From Falsiroseomonas bella (GTDB lineage Bacteria; Pseudomonadota; Alphaproteobacteria; Acetobacterales; Acetobacteraceae): DNA of 64,000 bases. The DNA is taken from contig NZ_QGNA01000001.1 of the NCBI RefSeq assembly GCF_003173615.1, positions 930,001-994,000 on the forward strand. The letters run 5' to 3'. A program made the translations under genes and the position numbers. Below the pieces are notes generated by a model. The model was not told the DNA's origin and made no database searches. It saw only the letters and a list, made by a program, of their open reading frames with translations. Shown here one piece after another: positions 36,305 to 44,289 of the stretch; positions within the stretch are counted from its first letter, which is position 1; each line of letters starts with the position of its first letter.

Positions 36305-36308
36305 GAAC
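36294..36308 (+). promoter_or_regulatory. LexA (SOS) box GAAC-N7-GAAC
   Basis: GAACATATCATGAAC is an exact match to the reverse complement of GTTC-N7-GTTC, the established LexA box of alphaproteobacteria. It lies 2 bp before the start codon of the radical-SAM repair gene and covers the -10. Repression by LexA and SOS induction of the operon are predicted. Confidence 0.75.
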
Positions 36309-36310
36309 AC

Positions 36311-37561
36311 ATGGACCTGCGCCAGAAGCTCGAGATCCTTGCCGACGCCGCGAAATACGACGCTTCCTGCGCGTCCTCCGGCACGGCGAAGCGCGACTCG
36401 ACGCGGGGCGGGCTGGGCAGCACGGAGGGCATGGGGATCTGCCACGCCTACGCGCCGGACGGGCGCTGCATCTCGCTGCTGAAGATCCTGCTGACCAATG
36501 CCTGCGCCTTCGACTGCGCCTACTGCGTGAACCGCGCGAGTTCGAACGTGCGGCGCGCGCGCTTCACGGTGGCCGAGGTCGTGAAGCTGACGCTCGACTT
36601 CTACCGGCGCAACGCGATCGAGGGGCTTTTTCTTTCGTCGGGCATCACGCGATCCGCCGACTGGACGATGGAGCAACTGGTGCTGGTCGCGCGCACGCTG
36701 CGCGAGGAGCACGGCTTCCAGGGCTACATCCATCTGAAGACCATTCCCGACGCGTCGCCGGAACTGGTGGAGGAAGCGGGGCGCTGGGCGGATCGCCTCT
36801 CGATCAACATCGAACTGCCGGAAGCTGGCAGCCTGAAGGCGCTCGCGCCCGAGAAGGATCTGTCCGAGATCAAGAAGGCGATGGGCGGGCTGCGCGCGCG
36901 CATCGAGGGCGCGCGGGAGGACCTGCGTACGGCACGGCGCGCGAAGGCGCCGCGCTTCGCGCCGGCGGGGCAGAGCACGCAGATGATCGTGGGCGCCGAT
37001 GCCTCGGACGATGCGACCATCCTCGGCACGGCGACGGATCTCTATGCGGGCTACCGGCTGAAGCGGGTGTACTACTCCGCCTATTCGCCGATCCCGGATG
37101 CGTCGCGCGCCCTGCCGCCAATCGCGCCGCCGCTGGTGCGGGAGCACCGGCTCTACCAAGCGGACTGGCTGCTGCGCTTCTACGGCTTCTCGCGCGAGGA
37201 GGTGATAGCGGGCGGCGAGGGCGGGATGCTGGACCTGTCCCTCGACCCCAAGACCGCCTGGGCGCTGAAGCACCGCGCCGACTTTCCCGTGGACCTGAAC
37301 CGCGCCCCGCGGGAGCGGCTGCTGCGGGTGCCGGGGCTGGGCGCGAAGACGGTTGACAAGATCCTCGCCACGCGCCGGCACAGCGCGATCCGTGCGGAGG
37401 ATCTCGCGCGGTTGCACGTGAGCCTGCCGAAGGTGCTGCCCTTCGTGATCACGGCGGACCACCGGCCGCGCCTGCTGGACAGCGGCGGCCTGCGGGAGCG
37501 GCTGATCCCGGGCACCGCCTTCGTGGCTGCGGCGCGGCCGGTGCAGATGAGCCTGTTCTGA
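36311..37561 (+). CDS. putative DNA modification/repair radical SAM protein
   Basis: A 416-residue protein of the family that is genetically linked to UdgX-type uracil-DNA glycosylases. The iron-sulfur motif is CAFDCAYC (Cys65, Cys69, Cys72), after the hallmark start ILADAAKYDASCASSGTAKR. A helix-hairpin-helix DNA-binding motif near the end (LLRVPGLGAKTVDKILATRR, residues about 337-356) supports action on DNA. The start at 36311 gives the family's usual N-terminus. A LexA box overlaps the promoter. Stop and the next start share one base (TGATG), so the UdgX-fusion protein is made from the same mRNA. Its reaction is unknown. Confidence 0.9.
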   Translation: MDLRQKLEILADAAKYDASCASSGTAKRDSTRGGLGSTEGMGICHAYAPDGRCISLLKILLTNACAFDCAYCVNRASSNVRRARFTVAEVVKLTLDFYRRNAIEGLFLSSGITRSADWTMEQLVLVARTLREEHGFQGYIHLKTIPDASPELVEEAGRWADRLSINIELPEAGSLKALAPEKDLSEIKKAMGGLRARIEGAREDLRTARRAKAPRFAPAGQSTQMIVGADASDDATILGTATDLYAGYRLKRVYYSAYSPIPDASRALPPIAPPLVREHRLYQADWLLRFYGFSREEVIAGGEGGMLDLSLDPKTAWALKHRADFPVDLNRAPRERLLRVPGLGAKTVDKILATRRHSAIRAEDLARLHVSLPKVLPFVITADHRPRLLDSGGLRERLIPGTAFVAAARPVQMSLF

Positions 37562-39021
37562 TGGGCATGGCCGCCGTCCTGCCCGGCCCGGCCGACTTCG
37601 CCGCCTGGCGCGGCGCGGCGCGCGGCATGCTCGCCGCCGGCGTGCCGCCTGAAGACACGGAATGGCGGGTCGCCGGCGATGCGCCGAGCCTCTTCGCCGA
37701 GGCGGCGCCGCCGCCCGCCTCCAGTGGCGCGCACGTGCCGCGTGCCTTCGTGGACCTGGCCGAGATCGCGATCCGCCATGCCGATCCGGAGCGCTTCGCG
37801 CTGCTGTATCGCGTGCTGTGGCGCCTGACGCATGGCGAGCCGGCGCTGATGCAGGTGGCGACCGATGCGGACGTCGTGCGGCTGCACGCCATGGCCAAGG
37901 CGGTGAAGCGCGATGCGCACAAGATGCACGCCTTCCTCCGCTTCCGGCAGGTCGAGACCGAGGCCGGCACGCGCCACGTCGCCTGGTTCGAGCCGGACCA
38001 TCACATCGAGGACGCCGAGGCCGGCTTCTTCGTGCGGCGCTTCGCCGGGCTGCGCTGGTCGATCGTGACGCCGCGGCGGAGCGTGCACTGGAACGGCACC
38101 GATCTCTCCTTCGGCCCGGGAGGACGCCGGCAGGACGTGCCGCCCGACGACGCGGTGGAGCCTCTGTGGCGTGCCTACTACGCCGCGATCTTCAACCCCG
38201 CGCGGCTCAAGCCCGGCGCGATGCGTGCGGAGATGCCGCGCAAATACTGGCGCAACATGCCGGAGACGGCGGAAATCCCGCGCCTGATGGCGGAAGCGCC
38301 GCGCCGCGCGGCGGAGATGCTTTCCCGCGATGCGACCGCGCCACGGCCCAATCCGCAACGCCTGCATCCGCCCGGCCGGGCCGACGTTGAGGAGGCGATG
38401 GACCTGCTCGATGCCGGAACCGATCCGAAGGCGGCGCTTGCCGCGCTCGCACGCGAGCTGGCGGGCCGGAACGACCTGCCGGACTTCGCACGGCGCGCGA
38501 CGCAGATGGTGTTCGGCGAAGGGCCGGTCGGCGCGCCGTTGTTCTTCGTGGGCGAGCAGCCGGGCGACGAGGAGGACATCCAGGGCAGGCCCTTCGTCGG
38601 GCCCGCGGGACGGCTCTTCGATCGTGCGCTGGATGCCGCGCAGGTGCCGCGCGACGAGGCCTATGTCACCAATGCGGTGAAGCACTTCAAGTTCACGCCG
38701 ACCGGCAAGCGGCGGCTGCATCAGAGCCCGGATGCCGGCGACATCGCCTATTACCGCCCCTTCCTGCTGCGCGAGATCGGCATCGTCGCGCCGCGCCTGC
38801 TGGTCGGGCTCGGCGCGACGGCGCTGCGCGCGCTGACCGGCAAGGCGGTGCCGGTGATGAAGGCGCGCGGCACGATCCTCCCCGGGCCCGAGGGTTTGCC
38901 GGTCTTCGCCACCGTCCATCCCAGCTACCTGCTGCGCCTGCCGGACGAGGAGGTGCAGCGGCGCGAATATGCCCGCTTCGTGGAGGACCTGCGCGCCGCG
39001 CATGCGCAGGCGGCGGCCTAG
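37561..39021 (+). CDS. DUF4130-UdgX fusion, uracil-DNA cross-linking repair protein
   Basis: A 486-residue two-domain protein. Residues 1 to about 260 match the SAM-linked DUF4130 family (VWRLTHGEPAL, VKRDAHKMHAFLRFRQVE, HIEDAEAGFFVRRF). The rest is a family 4-like uracil-DNA glycosylase domain with FFVGEQPGDEEDIQGRPFVG and the UdgX-specific KRRLH (383-387) in TPTGKRRLHQSP. In known UdgX proteins the His of this motif becomes covalently linked to the abasic sugar after uracil removal; here it is His387. The late motif VHPSYLLRLPDEEVQRRE is also present. Co-transcribed with the radical-SAM gene and probably LexA-controlled. Confidence 0.93.
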   Translation: MGMAAVLPGPADFAAWRGAARGMLAAGVPPEDTEWRVAGDAPSLFAEAAPPPASSGAHVPRAFVDLAEIAIRHADPERFALLYRVLWRLTHGEPALMQVATDADVVRLHAMAKAVKRDAHKMHAFLRFRQVETEAGTRHVAWFEPDHHIEDAEAGFFVRRFAGLRWSIVTPRRSVHWNGTDLSFGPGGRRQDVPPDDAVEPLWRAYYAAIFNPARLKPGAMRAEMPRKYWRNMPETAEIPRLMAEAPRRAAEMLSRDATAPRPNPQRLHPPGRADVEEAMDLLDAGTDPKAALAALARELAGRNDLPDFARRATQMVFGEGPVGAPLFFVGEQPGDEEDIQGRPFVGPAGRLFDRALDAAQVPRDEAYVTNAVKHFKFTPTGKRRLHQSPDAGDIAYYRPFLLREIGIVAPRLLVGLGATALRALTGKAVPVMKARGTILPGPEGLPVFATVHPSYLLRLPDEEVQRREYARFVEDLRAAHAQAAA

Positions 39022-39068
39022 ACCTGCCGGGGCTGCCGTGGCTACCTGCCGCGCAGGAGGACCCACCG

Positions 39069-40028
39069 ATGAGCGACCTGCCGAAGAGCGTCGAGATCCG
39101 TGAGGAAGGCCCCCGCGAAGGCTTCCAGATCGAGCCCGGCCCGATCCCGACCGAGCGGAAGGCCGCGCTGGTCAACGCCCTGGCCGCGACGGGCCTGCAG
39201 CAGATCCAGGTCTGCTCCTTCGTCTCGCCGAAGCTGGTGCCGGGCTGGGCCGATGCGGATGCGATGATGGCGATGGTGACGCCGCCGCCGGGCGTGTCGT
39301 TCACGGCGCTCTGGTTCAACGCGCAGGGGCTGAACCGTGCGCTGGCCTTCCGCGACAGGCTGAAGATCTACGGCTCGATCTCCTTCGCCGCCTCGGAGGC
39401 GTTCCAGAAGAAGAACCTCAACCGGGACCGCGCCGGCCAGATCGAGGCGCAGCGCGCCCTGGCCAAGGCACACCAGGATGCGGGCGTCGCGGTGACGCGC
39501 ATCGGCATCCAGGCCGCCTTCGGCTGCAACTACATGGGCGACGTGCCGCCCGAGCTTGTCGTGCGCGCGGTGCAGGATGCCTATGACGTCGCAGAGGAGG
39601 CCGGCGCGACGATCACCGAGCTGATGCTCGCCGACACCATGGGCTGGGCGACGCCGCTGCGCATCGAGCGCACGCTCGGCGCGGTGCGCGCGCGCTGGCC
39701 GGATGTGGCGATCGGGCTGCATCTGCACGACACGCGGGGGCTCGGCATCGCCAATGCGATGGCGGGGCTGCGCATGGGTGTCGCGAAGTTCGACACGACC
39801 GTCGGCGGCCTCGGCGGCTGCCCCTTCGCCGGGCAGCCGGGCGCGCCGGGCAACATCTGCACGGAGGAGCTGGCGCTGCTCTGCGGCGAGATGGGCATCG
39901 AGACCGGCATCGACCTCGATGCGCTGATCGAGGCCGGGCACCTGGCCGAGGACATCGTCGGCCACAAGCTGCCGAGCGAGTTGCTGCGCTCCGGCTCGCT
40001 CGACGCCTTCCGCCGCAAGGCGGCCTGA
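39069..40028 (+). CDS. hydroxymethylglutaryl-CoA lyase family protein
   Basis: A 319-residue (beta-alpha)8-barrel aldolase-like lyase. Motifs are the opening EIREEGPREGFQIEPGPIP, the metal-binding HLHDTRGLGIANA, and the HMGL signature region DTTVGGLGGCPFAGQPGA-PGNICTEEL with the active-site Cys. HMG-CoA lyase splits HMG-CoA into acetyl-CoA and acetoacetate, ending leucine breakdown. The first loop differs from the usual DGLQNE form, so a related acyl-CoA lyase (for example citramalyl-CoA type) is possible. A strong GCAGGAGG site precedes the start. No other leucine-catabolism gene is nearby. Confidence 0.85.
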   Translation: MSDLPKSVEIREEGPREGFQIEPGPIPTERKAALVNALAATGLQQIQVCSFVSPKLVPGWADADAMMAMVTPPPGVSFTALWFNAQGLNRALAFRDRLKIYGSISFAASEAFQKKNLNRDRAGQIEAQRALAKAHQDAGVAVTRIGIQAAFGCNYMGDVPPELVVRAVQDAYDVAEEAGATITELMLADTMGWATPLRIERTLGAVRARWPDVAIGLHLHDTRGLGIANAMAGLRMGVAKFDTTVGGLGGCPFAGQPGAPGNICTEELALLCGEMGIETGIDLDALIEAGHLAEDIVGHKLPSELLRSGSLDAFRRKAA

Positions 40029-40086
40029 TGGCCGCTGCGCGGCACATGCCGCGGCGCCAGTTCGGGCGCTCGACCGCTGCTGACGC

Positions 40087-40671
40087 TCAGCCCCGCAGCA
40101 GCCGCGCCCACTCGGCCAGCGCGGCCACGCATTTCGCCACGGCGGCGAGGCTGCGCTCGTCGGTCAGCTCGCCCTCAGTGAAGCGGGTGCCGGCGCTGCC
40201 GACATAGACTTCCGGTCCGGGCATCACGCGCATGCCCGTGTTGAGCAGCACGGTGCGCAGTTGCTGCTGCGACCGCGCGGTGCCGAGCGAGCCCGGCGTC
40301 GCGCCCATGATCGCCACCGGCAGGTCCTGCAGCGGCGTCTTGCGCGTCTCGCCTTCGGGCGCTGTGCGGCCGCCGATGCCCTCCGCGCGGGAGGCCCAGT
40401 CGATCGCGTTCTTCAGTGGGGCGGGCATGCCGGCGTTGTATTCGGGCGTCGCGACCAGCATCGCCTCGGCCGGCCACAGCGCGCGCCGGAACTCCTGCAC
40501 GGCCGCGGGCCATGCCGGCTTCTCGAGGTCCTCGTTGATCAGCGGCAGCGCGCCGATCTCCACCACCTCGAGCGTGACGCCGGCCGGCAGATGCGCCGCG
40601 GCGGCGCGCAGCAGCGCACGGTTGTAGGACGCGGCGCGCAGGCTGCCGCAGATGCCGACGATCTTCACCAT
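40087..40671 (-). CDS. NADPH-dependent FMN reductase
   Basis: A 194-residue flavodoxin-fold enzyme with the FMN-binding GICGSLRAASYNRALLRAAA opening, the ATPEYNAGMPAPLKNAIDWAS stretch and IMGATPGSLGTARSQQQLR. SsuE/ChrR-like reductases reduce FMN or quinones with NADPH. The ATG at 40671 follows the stop of the cupin gene by 2 bp, so it is translated from the same mRNA and closes a five-gene cluster. Reduced flavin or electrons for the iron oxygenases is one possible role, not shown by the sequence. Confidence 0.9.
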   Translation of the reverse strand: MVKIVGICGSLRAASYNRALLRAAAAHLPAGVTLEVVEIGALPLINEDLEKPAWPAAVQEFRRALWPAEAMLVATPEYNAGMPAPLKNAIDWASRAEGIGGRTAPEGETRKTPLQDLPVAIMGATPGSLGTARSQQQLRTVLLNTGMRVMPGPEVYVGSAGTRFTEGELTDERSLAAVAKCVAALAEWARLLRG

Positions 40672-40673
40672 GT

Positions 40674-41852
40674 TCAGCTCTCCCGGACGACCAGGCCTCG
40701 TCGCATGAGTCGCCGGCAGAAATCCACCGCGCCGTCCCCGAGTTCCCCGGGCGTCGCGCCGTCGGCGAGGCGCTCCATCCAGCCGGCCTGCCGCGCATCC
40801 AGCCGAAGCTGCGCGCCCACCCAGCGCAGGGAGGCGCCGCCATCGGCCTCCGGCACCAGCACATGCAGCACGCCGGGCGCCAGGCGGAGCCGCGTGCCCT
40901 CCTCCGGCATCGGCACGAACAGGCCACGCCCGAGCAGCGCGGGACGATCCGCCGCCAGCCGGTCCAGCAGTTCCAGCGCCGTGCGTTCCAGCGCCGCCGG
41001 CTCCGCGAGGCGCGCCGCGAGCGGCCGCGCCATCTCCGCCAGCCGCCCCGGCCCCTCCGCCAGGCGCCACGTGGGAAACGTCTCGCGCAGCGCCGGCTCA
41101 GTCTCCTCCAGCAGGTCCACCGCCAGGCGCAGCACGGCGGCGAAGGAGGGGTCCATCAGCCCGATGGTGATGTGCAGCGACGGCGCATCGCCCGCCTGCG
41201 CCGCGGCATCATGCATCACGCCGCGGGGAACGTAGAGCGTGTCGCCCGCGCGCAGCGTCAGCGCCGCCGGTTCGCCACTCGCAGAAAGATTGCCGGGCCA
41301 GGGCGTGCGGCGCGTCGGGCGCGGCACGGGCTGGTCGGGGAACAGCCGCCAGCGCTTCTCGCCGGTCACCTGCAGCACCAGCACGTCATGCGTGTCGTAA
41401 TGCACCCGGAACCCCTGCGCGCCCGGGGGCGTCAGGTAGATGTTGGCCTGCACCGCGTGCAGGAAAATCTGCTCCAGGCCGCGGCAGAAGCGCATCAGCG
41501 GCGGATGCATCTCGTGGAACTGGGAGACCACCAGCGTCGCGCCAGCGTCGAAGGCGCCGAACAGGCCGGGCAGGTCCACGCGGTCGTCGTCGCGCAGGTA
41601 TTCGTGCCGTGGCACCGCGGCGCTGCCCTCCCGCCGGCTGTCGGCCATGGAGACGCGCGGCGCGCGCGCCGCATCGGTGGCCAGGAAGGCATCGAGATCC
41701 GCGACCGAGAGCAGCGAAGCGTGATGGCCGGGCGCGGGGCCGGGCACATGGCGCCAGGCGGTGCCCTCGCGCAGCGCCAGCCCGTCCTCGACGGGCAGGT
41801 CGCCGAAGGCCTGGCGCCAGGCCGTTTCCGCCAATGTCGCGTCGCTCGTCAT
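40674..41852 (-). CDS. cupin_4/JmjC-domain iron oxygenase, copy 1 (RoxA/YcfD-like)
   Basis: A 392-residue protein of the cupin_4 family, whose studied members (YcfD/RoxA, MINA53, NO66) are 2-oxoglutarate/Fe(II) hydroxylases of arginine or histidine in ribosomal proteins. The facial triad is visible: His151 and Asp153 in FRVHYDTHDVLVLQ, and His214 in VPRGVMHDA. A winged-helix-like C-terminal region follows. It shares the layout of the second copy 1.1 kb away. It starts 30 bp after the stop of the repeat-protein gene, and its stop is 2 bp from the FMN reductase start, so all are probably one transcript. The target is probably not the ribosome if the neighbourhood is meaningful. Confidence 0.88.
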   Translation of the reverse strand: MTSDATLAETAWRQAFGDLPVEDGLALREGTAWRHVPGPAPGHHASLLSVADLDAFLATDAARAPRVSMADSRREGSAAVPRHEYLRDDDRVDLPGLFGAFDAGATLVVSQFHEMHPPLMRFCRGLEQIFLHAVQANIYLTPPGAQGFRVHYDTHDVLVLQVTGEKRWRLFPDQPVPRPTRRTPWPGNLSASGEPAALTLRAGDTLYVPRGVMHDAAAQAGDAPSLHITIGLMDPSFAAVLRLAVDLLEETEPALRETFPTWRLAEGPGRLAEMARPLAARLAEPAALERTALELLDRLAADRPALLGRGLFVPMPEEGTRLRLAPGVLHVLVPEADGGASLRWVGAQLRLDARQAGWMERLADGATPGELGDGAVDFCRRLMRRGLVVRES

Positions 41853-41882
41853 CGGCGCCAGCCTATCGGCCCGGCCGCGCGG

Positions 41883-42467
41883 TCACCAGCGGCGTCGGCC
41901 GCGGCCGGGCGGATCGGAGGGATCGCTGTCGCTCGGTCCGGCGAGATAGCGCGGCACGCCGGAATAGCCGCGGCCACGGCCGGGCGGGTCGGACGGGTCG
42001 CTGTCGCTGGCGCCGCTGCGATAGGGCGCGCGGTACCCGCCGCGTCCGCCGCCGGGCGGATCGGACGGGTCGCTGTCATTGGCGCCGGTGCGATAGGAGG
42101 CGCGATAGCCGCCGCGTCCGCCGCCGGGCGGATCGGAGGGATCGTTGTCGCTGACGCCGGTGCGATAGGGGGTGCGATAGCCGCCGCGTCCGCCGCCCGG
42201 CGGGTCGGCCGGGTCGTTGTCGCTGGGCCCGGCGCGATAGGGCGCGCCGTAGCCGCCGCGCCCACCGCCAGGCGGGTCGGAGGGGTCGTTGTCGCTGGCA
42301 CCGGAATAGCTGGCGCCGGCCGGCGGATAGGGCGGCACATGCGCGGTCGGCGGCAGCGGGGCCACGCAGGCCGAGGTGGCGCCGCCCGCCCCGCCCACGG
42401 CCAGCAGCTGCAGCACGAACAATCGCCGCCGCAGCGGCTTCGCCGGTTCCCCTTCGCCATCGGCCAT
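41883..42467 (-). CDS. Tat-signal protein with six Asp/Pro/Gly/Arg repeats
   Basis: A 194-residue protein I cannot place in a named family. The N-terminus has a Tat-like motif (PLRRRLFVLQLLAVGGAGG) ending in a possible lipobox at Cys34 (TSAC). Residues 57-194 are six tandem copies of a 24-residue unit, SDNDPSDPPGGGRGGYRxPYRxG, the last shortened. Units are acidic-proline-rich in the first half and Gly/Arg/Tyr-rich in the second. The ATG at 42467 follows GGGAGGA by 7 nt. It lies between two cupin_4 oxygenase genes in one cluster. Because Tat exports folded or modified proteins, hydroxylation in the cytoplasm before export is a plausible scheme, but the substrate role is inference. Confidence 0.75.
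   Translation of the reverse strand: MADGEGEPAKPLRRRLFVLQLLAVGGAGGATSACVAPLPPTAHVPPYPPAGASYSGASDNDPSDPPGGGRGGYGAPYRAGPSDNDPADPPGGGRGGYRTPYRTGVSDNDPSDPPGGGRGGYRASYRTGANDSDPSDPPGGGRGGYRAPYRSGASDSDPSDPPGRGRGYSGVPRYLAGPSDSDPSDPPGRGRRRW
41886..42299 (-). repeat. 72-bp tandem coding repeat
   Basis: Five full units of 72-75 bp and one of 51 bp encode the 24-residue repeats (residue blocks 57-80, 81-104, 105-128, 129-152, 153-177, 178-194). The acidic half SD(N/S)DPSDPPG is nearly invariant; the GGYRxPYR half varies. Confidence 0.9.
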
Positions 42468-42550
42468 GGCGCAATCCTCCCGGACCGGAACGGCCCGCGC
42501 CGCAGGCTGCGCGGAAATCATGGCGATGGCGTGAAGGAACCGCGCCGGAA

Positions 42551-42970
42551 TCAGCGCGGGGCGGGCATCACCACGATCGTCACGGCGCGCGCGCCCGGCT
42601 CCTGCAGGCGGCCGCTATAGGCCGTGACGCGCGCCTCGGCCCGCACGCGGTCGCGCTCCACCCCGCGCTGCGCCAGCGCCTGCGCCACCGCCCGCGCGCG
42701 ACGCGCCGCGAGCTGGGTGGAGCTTTCGGCGCCCAGGCTGCGATCGGCATGGCCGAGGACGCAGATGTTCCGCTCCGGCTCCGCCTTCGCCAGCGCGGCG
42801 GCGGTGTCGATGCCGGTGCGCGCAACCTCCCGCAGCCGGTCGGAGCCGCGTTCGAAGGGCACGGCGAAGACATCGTCCTCCAGCGCCTCGGCCCCGACGC
42901 AGGAGAAGTCGCGCGGCTGGCCGAGTGCCAGGCCCGGCCAGAGCAGCGCGAGCGCCAGAAGCCGCCTCAA
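42551..42970 (-). CDS. OmpA-like peptidoglycan-binding domain protein
   Basis: A 139-residue exported protein: signal peptide (RRLLALALLWPGLALGQP), then one OmpA C-terminal-like domain with DVFAVPFERGSDRLREVART, ICVLGHADRSLGAESSTQLA and ARRARAVAQALAQRGV. Such domains bind diaminopimelate in the cell wall. The start is a TTG whose last two bases overlap the stop of the upstream cupin gene (TTGA), so translation is coupled. A cysteine in RDFSCVGAEAL is not in a lipobox. Confidence 0.83.
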   Translation of the reverse strand: MRRLLALALLWPGLALGQPRDFSCVGAEALEDDVFAVPFERGSDRLREVARTGIDTAAALAKAEPERNICVLGHADRSLGAESSTQLAARRARAVAQALAQRGVERDRVRAEARVTAYSGRLQEPGARAVTIVVMPAPR

Positions 42971-44190
42971 GCCGCGGGCACCAGCAGCCCGGCGCCGGCC
43001 AGCCTGCCGAGCAGCGCCTCGGCCTCCACGGCCGGATGCGCGCGGGCGAGCTCCGGCGCGGTGACGTCGTTGCGGGCCAGCAGCCAGCCGGCGGCCTCGG
43101 CCTCCGGCGGGCTCAGCGGCAGGACGCCGCTCGCGGTCTTCACCACCCACTCCGCGCCGCGCCGCACCGGCTTGGCGCCGTTCGCCACCACGCGAAAGGA
43201 CGCGGCGCCCTCGCCCGCTTCCTCGGCCGCGCCGCCGCCGATGCCGCGGGCGGAGAGAATGTCGTAGCCGCCGCGGCTGTAGCGATAGCCCGCCACGAAC
43301 TGCGCCAGCGCCTCCATCACCTTCGGCTCCTTCGCGAATTCGGCGATGCGCTGGCCGAGCAGGCCGGCGCGCTGCGTCAGCGCGAATTTCGCCGGTGCGG
43401 TTCCATCCTGGCGCGGCAGCGGCTTGCGGAACTCCGCATCGTGCAGCGCGCGTTCCATCAGGATGTTGAGCAGGTCCATCCCGAGCGGCGCGTGGACGCC
43501 ATAGGCGATGTGCACGCTCGCCGGCGCCTCGGCCAGCGCGTCGTGGTACCAGCCGCGCGGCAGGTAGAGGAGGTCGCCGGGCTTCATCTTCACCACGCCG
43601 CGCAGCTTGCCGCGGGCCTGGTCGTGATGCGCCTGGGGCTGGCCCTTGAAGACCGGATGCGGGATCGGCCACTCGGCGCGACCTTCCCAGATGTTCCAGT
43701 CCTTCTCGCCTTCCACCTGCACGGCCCAGACGTCGTGCGTGTCGTAGTGGGTCTTGAACGCCTTGTGGCTCTGCCAGGAGATGTAGACATTGGCCTGCGC
43801 CTTCCCGAGCCCCGCCGCCTCCAGCGCATTGGAGACGGAGGCGAGGCCGGGCGTGAGGCTGTCCACGTCGTTCATCACCACGCTCGCGCCCTTGGCGATC
43901 CAGGCCTGCACGAGCTTCGCATCGGGCTGCAGCACCTGGCCGCCGTCGCGGCCAAGGGTGCGCGTGCAGAACTGCTCGGGCGGGATGGTCTGGCTGTCCA
44001 GCACCAGCTTCAGCGAGGTGCCGGTCCAGATATGCGTCATGTCGAGCAGCCGGTTGATCTGCCGCCAGGACAGCACCTGCGCGAACTTTCCCGGCGTGCC
44101 GCGCACATGCAGCGGCGCCCTGTCGTAATGCTCGGCCAGGAACTGCTCCGGCGTTACCGGGGCGAGCAGCGCGGCGAAATCGGTGATCAT
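42967..44190 (-). CDS. cupin_4/JmjC-domain iron oxygenase, copy 2
   Basis: A 407-residue paralogue of the oxygenase at 40674-41852. The triad is His148 and Asp150 (FKTHYDTHDVWAVQ) and His216 (LPRGWYHDALA); YRYSRGGYDILSAR-type and winged-helix-like C-terminal regions follow. Family members hydroxylate amino-acid side chains of proteins. It is the first gene of the minus-strand cluster and the OmpA-like gene overlaps its stop. It diverges from the GDH gene, with about 100 bp between their starts. Confidence 0.88.
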   Translation of the reverse strand: MITDFAALLAPVTPEQFLAEHYDRAPLHVRGTPGKFAQVLSWRQINRLLDMTHIWTGTSLKLVLDSQTIPPEQFCTRTLGRDGGQVLQPDAKLVQAWIAKGASVVMNDVDSLTPGLASVSNALEAAGLGKAQANVYISWQSHKAFKTHYDTHDVWAVQVEGEKDWNIWEGRAEWPIPHPVFKGQPQAHHDQARGKLRGVVKMKPGDLLYLPRGWYHDALAEAPASVHIAYGVHAPLGMDLLNILMERALHDAEFRKPLPRQDGTAPAKFALTQRAGLLGQRIAEFAKEPKVMEALAQFVAGYRYSRGGYDILSARGIGGGAAEEAGEGAASFRVVANGAKPVRRGAEWVVKTASGVLPLSPPEAEAAGWLLARNDVTAPELARAHPAVEAEALLGRLAGAGLLVPAA

Positions 44191-44289
44191 GGCCGGTTTC
44201 TACCATCCCGCGCGGAGCCGTGACACGGGTCCGTGCTTGCGGCGGGGGGCATCCTGCCGGCACCCTTCGGATCAACCAGGAGGCGCCAG

